NCBI GenBank assembly: GCA_019752775.1
Contig: JAIELU010000143.1
Location: 1 to 9,167, forward strand
Reading direction: 5' to 3'
Length of the DNA: 9,167 bases
Source: Campylobacterales bacterium
GTDB taxonomy: Bacteria; Campylobacterota; Campylobacteria; Campylobacterales; Arcobacteraceae
A model generated the notes under the pieces. The model did no database searches. It saw only the letters and a program-made list of their open reading frames with translations, and had not been told where the DNA came from. Shown here in pieces: positions 1-5,651 of the stretch (within the stretch, counting starts at the first letter, position 1; every line of letters starts with the position of its first letter). Position numbers and translations under genes: made by a program.

Positions 1-21
1 TATTATTTTCATCAATAATGA

Positions 22-492
22 TTAAGCGTTATCTTGTTGTGCTTGTGTAACTGCTTTAATTTCACTAATTATTTGCATTAAAGCAATTAATCCCATATGA
101 TAACCAAAAGGTCCAAATCCTGAAATAACACCTGTTGAAGCACCGGCTGTTATTGATTTTTGTCTAAACTCTTCTCTTTTATAAATATTTGAAATATGAA
201 CTTCAACTACTGGCATTGAAACTGCACTTAAAGCATCTTTTATAGCTATTGATGTATGAGAATAAGCAGCTGGATTTATCATAATTCCATCAACAGTTCC
301 TAAACATTCTTGGATTCTATCAATAATTTCACCCTCAAGATTTGATTGAAAAAATTCAACTTCAACTCCATTTTGTCCTGCAGCTGTTTTTAATTGGTCA
401 TGAATTTGTTCCAATCCCATTGAACCATAAATGTGTTGTTCTCTAATTCCTAGCATATTTAAGTTTGGCCCTTGGATAACGGCAATTTTCAT
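22..492 (-). CDS. aroQ: 3-dehydroquinate dehydratase, type II
   Basis: This enzyme dehydrates 3-dehydroquinate to 3-dehydroshikimate, the third step of the cytoplasmic shikimate pathway. The 156-residue length is normal for the small dodecameric type II family. The N-terminal GPNLNMLG signature is at residues 8-15. By position against the M. tuberculosis enzyme, the active-site set is complete: R17, catalytic Y22 (in HIYG), N73 (INPAAYSHTS), H79, general-acid H99 (VEVHISN) and R110 (REEFR). The ATG at 492 is preceded by AAGGA with a 7-base gap, which supports the start. The gene diverges from the M24 peptidase gene and shares a 76-bp promoter region with it. The stop lies 21 bases from the window edge, so any downstream operon partner is outside the view. 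The family assignment is secure. Confidence 0.97.
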   Translation of the reverse strand: MKIAVIQGPNLNMLGIREQHIYGSMGLEQIHDQLKTAAGQNGVEVEFFQSNLEGEIIDRIQECLGTVDGIMINPAAYSHTSIAIKDALSAVSMPVVEVHISNIYKREEFRQKSITAGASTGVISGFGPFGYHMGLIALMQIISEIKAVTQAQQDNA

Positions 493-522
493 ATTATATT
501 CCTTTTATAAATTTTAGATAAG

Positions 523-530
523 ATTATAAT
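523..530. promoter_or_regulatory. Palindromic shared -10 box between aroQ and the M24 peptidase gene
   Basis: The octamer ATTATAAT is its own reverse complement and carries a perfect TATAAT on each strand (525-530 on plus, 528-523 on minus). Start sites about 7 bases downstream would give leaders of roughly 32 bases for the peptidase gene and 24 for aroQ, both containing the visible ribosome binding sites. No good -35 hexamer is seen on either side, which is usual for campylobacterotal sigma-70 promoters. The promoter role is inferred from position. Confidence 0.55.
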
Positions 531-568
531 TAAATTTATGTTAAACAATACCAAATTAAAGGCTTTTT

Positions 569-1594
569 ATGAAAAACTTTATTCTACAAAATGAGAATGC
601 AATTTATTTTGAGTGCAAATTTTCTTGTGACAATGTAATCTTCTTAAATTTAAATGATGAAAAATATTTTATAACAGATGCGAGATATGTTACTGAGGCT
701 AAAGAATATGCGAAAAATTGTCAAGTTATAGAATCATCAAATCTAATAGAAACAACTAAAGAAATCCTAAAAAAAAATAAAATAAAAAAACTTATATTTG
801 ATTCAAATGATTTCACATATGCCAGTTACATAAAATTAAGTGAACATATAAAAACTCAATTTATTGAAAAACCAAACTTTTCAAAGCAAAAAAGAATTAT
901 CAAATCAGATAAAGAGATAATTTTATTAAAAAAAGCTGCTGTTGCGGGAAGAGATGGATTTAAACAATTAGCAAAATTTATCAGAAAAAATGGTCTTAAT
1001 CAAAGCGAACAATTTTTATATTTTAAAGCCTTTGAAAAAATGAGTCAAAGTGGAAAACTTGATATTAGTTTTGAGCCAATTGTCGCAATAAATGAAAATG
1101 CAGCAAAACCTCATGCACTTCCAACTTCTAAAAAATTAAAATTAAATGACTTAATTCTTGTTGATGCTGGAGTTAAATATAAAAGATATTGTTCAGATAG
1201 AACTTGTACAAGCGTTGTTGATTTTGAAAAATTCTCTTTTAAAAGAGAACAAAAATTCAAAAATGATAAACATCAAAAAGTTTATGATATTGTTCTAAAA
1301 GCTCAACTAAATGCCATAGAAAAAGCAAGAGTTGGAATGAAAGCATCTGATATTGACAAATTAACTAGAGATGTAATTGAAAAAGCCGGATTTGGAAAAT
1401 ATTTTATTCATAGCACAGGTCATGGAGTTGGACTTGATATTCATGAATTTCCAAATATAAATTCAAAATCAGATGTAATAATTGAAGAAAATATGGTGTT
1501 TACAATAGAACCTGGAATTTATCTTCCAAATGAATTTGGTGTTAGAATTGAAGATACAATTGTAATGCAAAAAGGTAAAGCTGTAATATTATAA
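569..1594 (+). CDS. pepP: M24B-family Xaa-Pro aminopeptidase / dipeptidase
   Basis: This is a cytoplasmic metallopeptidase that removes residues next to proline. Residues 1-110 form the non-catalytic creatinase-like N-terminal domain; the pita-bread catalytic domain follows. All five ligands of the dinuclear metal site are present: D199 (LVDAG), D210 (YCSDRT), H285 (STGHGVG), E314 (TIEPGIYLP) and E328 (GVRIEDT). H292 (DIHEFP) completes the signature. The D-D, H-E and E-E spacings of 11, 29 and 14 match the short archaeal/bacterial prolidase type; E. coli PepP has a longer E-E interval. A lysine-rich insert (about residues 219-237) follows the second ligand. AAAGG lies 6 bases before the ATG. 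Sequence alone does not separate aminopeptidase (PepP) from dipeptidase (PepQ) activity, so the symbol is less sure than the family. aroQ is divergent upstream and folK follows 73 bp downstream. Confidence 0.9.
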   Translation: MKNFILQNENAIYFECKFSCDNVIFLNLNDEKYFITDARYVTEAKEYAKNCQVIESSNLIETTKEILKKNKIKKLIFDSNDFTYASYIKLSEHIKTQFIEKPNFSKQKRIIKSDKEIILLKKAAVAGRDGFKQLAKFIRKNGLNQSEQFLYFKAFEKMSQSGKLDISFEPIVAINENAAKPHALPTSKKLKLNDLILVDAGVKYKRYCSDRTCTSVVDFEKFSFKREQKFKNDKHQKVYDIVLKAQLNAIEKARVGMKASDIDKLTRDVIEKAGFGKYFIHSTGHGVGLDIHEFPNINSKSDVIIEENMVFTIEPGIYLPNEFGVRIEDTIVMQKGKAVIL

Positions 1595-1629
1595 ATTAAT
1601 AATATATTCAAAAAAACAAATAAATATAC

Positions 1630-1657
1630 TTGACTTATTTAATAAGTTTAGTATTTT
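1630..1657 (+). promoter_or_regulatory. Possible folK-mnmA promoter containing a palindrome
   Basis: TTGACT (1630-1635) and TATTTT (1652-1657) are 16 bases apart in the gap between the peptidase gene and folK. The spacer overlaps a perfect 7-1-7 palindrome, ACTTATT-T-AATAAGT, at 1633-1647, which could be a repressor site. The predicted start site would fall only a few bases before the folK ATG, so the leader would be almost absent. In such AT-rich DNA both elements could occur by chance, and read-through from the upstream gene is also possible because no terminator is seen. Confidence 0.3.
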
Positions 1658-1667
1658 AAGAAGAAAT

Positions 1668-2147
1668 ATGAAAAAAAAATTAACACAAAATCTAACACTT
1701 TTTTATACTACTAATTTTCCTAAAAAGTTCAATACTACTTCAAGTAAAAAATATACTGTAACAGTAGGAATTGGGGGAAATATTGGAAATACAAAAAAAC
1801 TATTTGATAAATTAATCTTATGTTTAAAAGAAGATTCAAGATTTACTTTACTTATAACTTCACCACTTTTAAGAAACCCTCCATTTGGTTTCTTGGAACA
1901 AAATGACTTTCTAAATGGTATAATTCGCCTCAAAACTAATCTTTGTCCTAATAGCTTTTTAAAAGCAATGCAAAGATATGAAAATAAATTCGGAAGAAAG
2001 CGATCCTTTCAAGATGCGCCTAGAACCTTGGATATAGATATAATATTTTTTGATGATAAAAAAATAAATACAAAAGATTTAATTATACCTCATAAAAATT
2101 GGGCAAGTAGAGAGTCAGTGATTATTCCTTTAAAAAGGATGAAATGA
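1668..2147 (+). CDS. folK: 2-amino-4-hydroxy-6-hydroxymethyldihydropteridine pyrophosphokinase (HPPK)
   Basis: HPPK transfers pyrophosphate from ATP to 6-hydroxymethyl-7,8-dihydropterin, the step before dihydropteroate synthase in folate synthesis. The core starts near residue 33 (VGIGGNIGN). It continues with the pterin-side segments NPPFGF (70-75) and NDFLNG (79-84) and the family signature APRTLDIDI (117-125), in which D122 and D124 are the expected Mg2+ ligands. Two features differ from E. coli HPPK. There is a basic extension of about 30 residues before the core. The protein also stops soon after the IIPH segment (139-142) with PLKRMK, so it lacks most of the usual C-terminal tail. Neither removes a catalytic residue. 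The ATG has only a weak SD-like AAGAAG 4 bases upstream. The stop overlaps the mnmA start, indicating translational coupling. Confidence 0.93.
   Translation: MKKKLTQNLTLFYTTNFPKKFNTTSSKKYTVTVGIGGNIGNTKKLFDKLILCLKEDSRFTLLITSPLLRNPPFGFLEQNDFLNGIIRLKTNLCPNSFLKAMQRYENKFGRKRSFQDAPRTLDIDIIFFDDKKINTKDLIIPHKNWASRESVIIPLKRMK
2135..2139 (+). promoter_or_regulatory. mnmA ribosome binding site inside folK
   Basis: AAGGA lies within the last codons of folK. It is 4 bases from the ATG at 2144 but 7 bases from the second ATG at 2147. The second spacing is the usual one, so 2147 is preferred as the mnmA start, giving a TGATG stop/start overlap. Confidence 0.6.
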
Positions 2148-3181
2148 TGAAAAAAAAAGTAATGGTTGGTATGAGTGGTGGAATTGATTCATCAGTTACA
2201 GCTTATATGCTACAAAAAGATGGATATGAAGTTGAGGGTGTTTATTTAAAACTTCATAATAGAACTGATGGTTATCATGAAAGAAATTTGGGTTATATAA
2301 AGGATGTTGCTGAATTTTTAAATATTAAATATCATATTTTAGATTTAGCAGATAAATTTACAGCTGAAATTTATGACTATTTTGTAGAAGCCTACCTTGA
2401 GGGAACAACTCCCAATCCATGTGTTAAATGTAATAAAAATATAAAATTCGGTGCAATGCTAAAATTTGCTCAAGATAATGGAGCTAGTTATTTAGCAACT
2501 GGACATTATGCAAAAACTGATGGTCAATTCTTTTTTGAAGCAGATGATAAAACAAAAGATCAAAGTTATTTTTTATCACAAGTAGATAAATCTGCACTCC
2601 CTTTTATGATGTTTCCTTTAAGTACCTACAAAAAAGAGGATATTGTAAAATTTGGAGCAACTCTTTCAAGTGTATATAAAAGAATCACAGAAAAAAGTGA
2701 ATCACAAGAAATTTGTTTTGTTGAAACAGTTTATACAGATGTGGTAAAAAAACATGCAAATATTGATGTTCCAGGAAAAGTTTTAGATGAAGAGGGAAAT
2801 ATTGTTGGTGAGCATAAAGGTTATGCACATTATACAATAGGAAAAAGAAGAGGTTTTACAGTTCATGGAGCTCATGACCCACATTTTGTAACAAAATTAA
2901 ATCCTGCAGATAACACTATTGTAGTTGGGAAAAAAGCTGCATTAGAAGTAAATGAAGTAGTTGGAAATAATCTAAATATGTTTATTGATGATATTGAGTT
3001 TTCTTGTAGTGTAAAATTAAGATACCGTTCAGTATCAACTCCTTGTCATGTAAAAATTGAAGATGAAAAAGTTTATATAACTCTAGAAGAACCAGCTTTT
3101 GGTGTTGCAGCAGGACAACTTGCTGTATTTTATGATGGACAAAAAGTAATTGGAAGTGCTTGGATTGAAAGTTCTAAATAA
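2147..3181 (+). CDS. mnmA: tRNA-specific 2-thiouridylase MnmA
   Basis: MnmA adenylates C2 of the wobble uridine (U34) in tRNA-Lys, -Glu and -Gln and replaces its oxygen with sulfur delivered as a persulfide. With the start at 2147 (344 residues), the ATP PP-loop GMSGGIDSSV is at 8-17. The first catalytic cysteine, C95, is in NPCVKCN, and the second, C190, is in SQEICFVE. Their spacing of 95 compares with 97 in E. coli (C102/C199). TGHYAK (118-123), KDQSYFL (137-143) and the HYTIGKRRGF segment are typical of the family, and a beta-barrel C-terminal domain follows. It is about 25 residues shorter than E. coli MnmA, which resembles the campylobacterotal type as I remember it. An ATG at 2144 would add one Met. 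The gene is coupled to folK and ends at a hairpin terminator. Confidence 0.96.
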   Translation: MKKKVMVGMSGGIDSSVTAYMLQKDGYEVEGVYLKLHNRTDGYHERNLGYIKDVAEFLNIKYHILDLADKFTAEIYDYFVEAYLEGTTPNPCVKCNKNIKFGAMLKFAQDNGASYLATGHYAKTDGQFFFEADDKTKDQSYFLSQVDKSALPFMMFPLSTYKKEDIVKFGATLSSVYKRITEKSESQEICFVETVYTDVVKKHANIDVPGKVLDEEGNIVGEHKGYAHYTIGKRRGFTVHGAHDPHFVTKLNPADNTIVVGKKAALEVNEVVGNNLNMFIDDIEFSCSVKLRYRSVSTPCHVKIEDEKVYITLEEPAFGVAAGQLAVFYDGQKVIGSAWIESSK

Positions 3182-3212
3182 ATCTATTAAGATTTTATTT
3201 AGTTAGTTTTAT

Positions 3213-3244
3213 AATTTAGGAGGTAAACTCCTAAATTAGTTTTA
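3213..3244 (+). terminator. Intrinsic terminator after mnmA, between convergent genes
   Basis: AATTTAGGAG (3213-3222) and CTCCTAAATT (3228-3237) form a perfect 10-bp stem with a GTAAA loop, followed on the plus strand by a T-rich run from 3240. It sits 31 bases after mnmA and 10 bases before the end of the convergent porin gene. On the minus strand the trailing sequence is not T-rich, so its main use is probably for the folK-mnmA unit. It may still block porin read-through. Confidence 0.75.
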
Positions 3245-3247
3245 TAT

Positions 3248-4393
3248 TTAGAATGTATATTCTACACTTGCTAATACATATTTATCATCTTTAAAATCTA
3301 CATCTGCAGAATCTTCATTAACATCTCCGTATAAAACAGCTGCTGTTAAAGATTCAGTAATTGGATAAGATGCTGTTAAATTTAACTCTTTTTCTTTTGA
3401 ATCATCTGTCCCATAAGTTGTTACACCATATAATGCACCTAACTCAACATCAAGAACTGTGTATCCTAAAGAACCATAGATAGTTCTAGCATCTGGATCA
3501 TAAGTTCTATTTCCTGTATCAAATGGAGAAATATTATCACCAGCAATAGTCATTATAGCAGCACCACCATCTTTATCAGTTTTAATATATCCAACTGCAG
3601 CAGAAATATCAGCAACAGTCGTATTTAGTTCAAGATGTCCAATTGATCCATCTTCATATCCATTAGCTGCACCAAAATTTTTATCAACACTATTTTCTGC
3701 ATAATGAGCAATTACACCAAAATAATCAGTTGTAATAGTTGTTTTTAAACCATAAAAATCAACTGCATCAGGAGCTGAATATACATAAGGGTTAAATTCT
3801 ATACTTTCTAATCCAGCATATTTAACATCAAGAACATATACTCCTTTATTTCCATTTATATCATGAAAATCTTCACTTAAATCAATTCCTGATTCAGCTT
3901 TTCTTTGAGTATAACCTAAAACAACTGTTGTATCAGGAATAACAGTAATTGCAGCAACTATAGCTTCATTATAATCAGCTAACCATTCTAAATCAATAGC
4001 TTGTCTACCAGCTGTTACAGAAAATCCTTCCATCGCATATTTAAGATATGCTTCTGTCATTAAAGAATTATTTGCAAATGATGAATCAGGTCCACCATCT
4101 CTATCATATTTCTCAATTTCACCTAAACCAAGATTTCCTTTAAATTCAGCCTTTGCATTAAATCCATAAAATGAAGCTGTTTCAAAAGCAACTGTTGCTT
4201 GTCCATTTCCAAATCCACTATCTTTCACTCCATCTTTATAGTCATGTTTTTCACCATAAAGCGCTAAGCTTCCTGAAGCTTTACCATCTTTAAATGCTGA
4301 ATTAATTGTATCAGCAGCAAACATCATTGAAGAACTTAAGATTAATCCGCAAGCAACTAAGCTTATTTTATTATCTGACAAAAGGTTTTTCAT
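3248..4393 (-). CDS. Outer-membrane porin, Opr/OprD-like family
   Basis: This is a predicted beta-barrel channel for small solutes. Residues 1-27 look like a Sec signal peptide: N-terminal lysines, a hydrophobic stretch around 10-26, and a cleavage site near MFA-A or AA-D. The mature part alternates polar and nonpolar residues as in membrane strands, is rich in Asp/Gly turns, and ends in a C-terminal phenylalanine (VEYTF), the BAM recognition signature. The most family-like stretch is about 113-150 (TEAYLKYA, TAGRQAIDLEW, then an NEAIVAA segment), which resembles Opr/OprD porins of Campylobacterota. Length 381 is typical. The ATG at 4393 follows AAGGA with a 6-base gap. Fur-like and leader stem-loop sequences upstream suggest regulation. 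The substrate cannot be told from sequence, and the exact subfamily is less certain than the porin call. Confidence 0.85.
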   Translation of the reverse strand: MKNLLSDNKISLVACGLILSSSMMFAADTINSAFKDGKASGSLALYGEKHDYKDGVKDSGFGNGQATVAFETASFYGFNAKAEFKGNLGLGEIEKYDRDGGPDSSFANNSLMTEAYLKYAMEGFSVTAGRQAIDLEWLADYNEAIVAAITVIPDTTVVLGYTQRKAESGIDLSEDFHDINGNKGVYVLDVKYAGLESIEFNPYVYSAPDAVDFYGLKTTITTDYFGVIAHYAENSVDKNFGAANGYEDGSIGHLELNTTVADISAAVGYIKTDKDGGAAIMTIAGDNISPFDTGNRTYDPDARTIYGSLGYTVLDVELGALYGVTTYGTDDSKEKELNLTASYPITESLTAAVLYGDVNEDSADVDFKDDKYVLASVEYTF

Positions 4394-4421
4394 TTTTTTT
4401 CCTTGTAAATATTTTTAATCT

Positions 4422-4458
4422 TGAAATAACTATCATCGCATTAATAGCTTTCATTTCA
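4422..4458 (-). promoter_or_regulatory. Predicted stem-loop in the porin mRNA leader
   Basis: On the minus strand, TGAAAT (4458-4453) pairs with ATTTCA (4427-4422), and the inner segments AAGCTAT and ATAGTT add six more pairs around a bulged G. The loop is about 10 bases. If the promoter at 4477-4472 is used, this hairpin lies almost at the 5' end of the leader, where such structures often protect outer-membrane protein mRNAs. The pairing is visible; the function is inferred. Confidence 0.4.
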
Positions 4459-4471
4459 GAAGAACAATAAA

Positions 4472-4477
4472 ATTATA
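4472..4477 (-). promoter_or_regulatory. Porin -10 box
   Basis: A perfect TATAAT on the minus strand, preceded by TGT, gives a predicted start near 4465 and a leader of about 70 bases. No clear -35 is visible. A second candidate, TATAGT at 4524-4519, lies farther upstream and would place the Fur-like box over its -35 region. Confidence 0.5.
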
Positions 4478-4532
4478 ACATCAACAAAAATCAAAATAAA
4501 CAGTTTAGTTGTATATATACTATACATTTCTA

Positions 4533-4612
4533 AATATTGATTAATGCTTATGATAATCATTATTATAGTAATGTTTTTTTTCTTAATTTTTTATTAACTT
4601 AATATTGATTAA
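4533..4612 (+). repeat. 12-bp direct repeat in the porin-prs intergenic region
   Basis: AATATTGATTAA occurs at 4533-4544 and again at 4601-4612, 68 bases apart. Each copy contains a -35-like TTGATT. The first is 18 bases from TATTAT (4561-4566) and the second 17 bases from AATACT (4628-4633). The copies may therefore mark two tandem prs promoters or a shared regulator site. Chance similarity in AT-rich DNA is possible. Confidence 0.4.
4546..4564. promoter_or_regulatory. Fur-box-like operator
   Basis: GCTTATGATAATCATTATT matches the classical 19-bp Fur consensus GATAATGATAATCATTATC at 16 of 19 positions, including the full central GATAATCATTAT. It lies between the divergent porin and prs genes. 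It falls inside the spacer of a plus-strand TTGATT-18-TATTAT promoter and about 30-50 bases upstream of the start expected from the minus-strand TATAGT box. Iron-dependent control of one or both genes is an inference. Confidence 0.5.
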
Positions 4613-4633
4613 GTACTCTTTAGATAAAATACT
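4605..4633 (+). promoter_or_regulatory. Proximal prs promoter candidate
   Basis: TTGATT (4605-4610) is 17 bases from AATACT (4628-4633). The overlapping TAAAAT at 4625-4630 is an alternative -10. The predicted start near 4638-4640 gives a leader of about 20 bases before the prs ATG. An upstream promoter with TATTAT at 4561-4566 may also serve prs. Confidence 0.4.
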
Positions 4634-4658
4634 CATAATCAAAATCCAAGGAATTTTT

Positions 4659-5591
4659 ATGTCAACATTTAAACTTTTTAGTGGTTCAGCTAACCCTGAA
4701 TTTGCAACAAAAGTAGCAGAATATTTAGGAATGTGTGTCTCAAATGCAACTCTTAATAAATTTAGTGATGGAGAAATCTCTGTTCAAATTACAGAAAGTG
4801 TAAGAGGACAAGATGTATTTATAATCCAACCAACTTGCGCACCAACAAACGACAATTTAATGGAATTGTTAATTATGGTAGATGCTCTAAAAAGATCAAG
4901 TGCAAAATCTATTTCTGCTGTTATTCCATATTATGGATATGCAAGACAAGATAGAAAAGCAGCGCCAAGAGTTCCAATAACTGCAAAATTAGTTGCAGAT
5001 ATTTTAGAAACTGCTGGTATTTCAAGAGTAGTTACTATTGATTTACATGCTGCTCAAATTCAAGGTTTCTTTAATATTCCAGCTGATAATTTATTTGGTT
5101 CAATTTTATTTGCAAATTATATTAAGTCTAAAAATTTAGCAAACCCAATAATTGGAAGTCCAGATATTGGTGGAGTTGCACGAGCTAGATCTTATGCTGA
5201 TAAATTAGGTTATGACCTAGTTATTGTTGATAAAAAAAGAGAAAAAGCTAATGAGTCTGAAGTTATGAATATTATTGGCGATGTAAAAGGTAAAGATGTT
5301 ATCTTGGTTGATGATATGGTTGATACAGCTGGAACTTTAGTAAAAGCTGCTGAAGTTTTAAAGAAAAAAGGTGCAAATTCTGTTATGGCATGTTGTACAC
5401 ATGGAGTTCTAAGTGGACCTGCATACGATAGAATTGAAAAAGGTGAATTGGATGAATTAGTTATTTCTGACACAATTCCTACACGAAAAAATGCTAAAAA
5501 AATAACTGTATTAACAGCTTCAACTATGATTGGAGAAGCCATAAGAAGGATTCATAATAACGAATCTGTTAATTCAATTTTTATTGCATGA
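4659..5591 (+). CDS. prs: Ribose-phosphate pyrophosphokinase (PRPP synthetase)
   Basis: Prs transfers pyrophosphate from ATP to ribose 5-phosphate to make PRPP, the precursor of purines, pyrimidines, NAD, histidine and tryptophan. The protein has 310 residues (E. coli 315) and the class I layout: NKFSDGE (33-39), YYGYARQDRK (91-100) with the ATP-binding arginine/glutamine/aspartate set, VDLH-type IDLHAAQIQGFF (127-138), the catalytic flexible loop DKKRE (191-195), and the PRPP loop VDDMVDTAGT (217-226). The ATG at 4659 has AAGGA (4648-4652) 6 bases upstream. An in-frame TTG at 4605 would add 18 residues absent from the family, so it is rejected. A hairpin over the stop codon acts as terminator. 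The gene diverges from the porin gene and is followed 60 bp later by ompA. Confidence 0.97.
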   Translation: MSTFKLFSGSANPEFATKVAEYLGMCVSNATLNKFSDGEISVQITESVRGQDVFIIQPTCAPTNDNLMELLIMVDALKRSSAKSISAVIPYYGYARQDRKAAPRVPITAKLVADILETAGISRVVTIDLHAAQIQGFFNIPADNLFGSILFANYIKSKNLANPIIGSPDIGGVARARSYADKLGYDLVIVDKKREKANESEVMNIIGDVKGKDVILVDDMVDTAGTLVKAAEVLKKKGANSVMACCTHGVLSGPAYDRIEKGELDELVISDTIPTRKNAKKITVLTASTMIGEAIRRIHNNESVNSIFIA

Positions 5592-5610
5592 TGCAAAATT
5601 GAAATTTTTT
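5573..5610 (+). terminator. Intrinsic terminator of prs overlapping its stop codon
   Basis: TTCAATTTT (5573-5581) pairs perfectly with AAAATTGAA (5595-5603). Inside, GC at 5586-5587 can also pair with GC at 5593-5594. The stem is closely followed by six Ts (5605-5610). The hairpin therefore begins inside the prs coding region and encloses the TGA stop at 5589-5591. The stem is AT-rich, so strength is uncertain. Confidence 0.6.
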
Positions 5611-5612
5611 GG

Positions 5613-5618
5613 TATAAT
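5613..5618 (+). promoter_or_regulatory. ompA -10 box
   Basis: A perfect TATAAT follows the prs terminator T tract by two bases (TTTGGTATAATG context). The start site would be near 5625, leaving a leader of about 27 bases with AAGGA before the ompA ATG. No -35 match is seen at the usual distance. Confidence 0.65.
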
Positions 5619-5651
5619 GCGCAAGATTATTTAATATAAAAAGGAAAAACA

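Noticed and set aside
1..12. Possible start (ATG at 12-10, minus strand) of a gene following aroQ
   Set aside because: Only four codons are visible and no Shine-Dalgarno is seen, so it cannot be supported.
493..498. Second minus-strand TATAAT directly before the aroQ ATG
   Set aside because: It would start transcription inside aroQ and exclude its ribosome binding site.
1703..1933. Open frame on the minus strand inside folK
   Set aside because: Antisense shadow of a clear gene, with no recognisable protein or initiation signals.
4337..4357. Lipobox-like LVAC in the porin signal peptide (Cys at residue 15)
   Set aside because: The hydrophobic core lies mostly after the Cys and a normal signal peptidase I site follows, so the protein is not a likely lipoprotein.
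4511..4520. GTATATATAC palindrome in the porin-prs region
   Set aside because: Simple TA-alternating sequence, expected by chance in this base composition.
4605..4658. In-frame TTG start 18 codons upstream of the prs ATG
   Set aside because: The ATG at 4659 has a good AAGGA and begins at the normal family N-terminus; the extra residues overlap the promoter region.
5210..5542. Open frame on the minus strand inside prs
   Set aside because: Antisense shadow of a highly conserved gene; composition is unlike a real protein.
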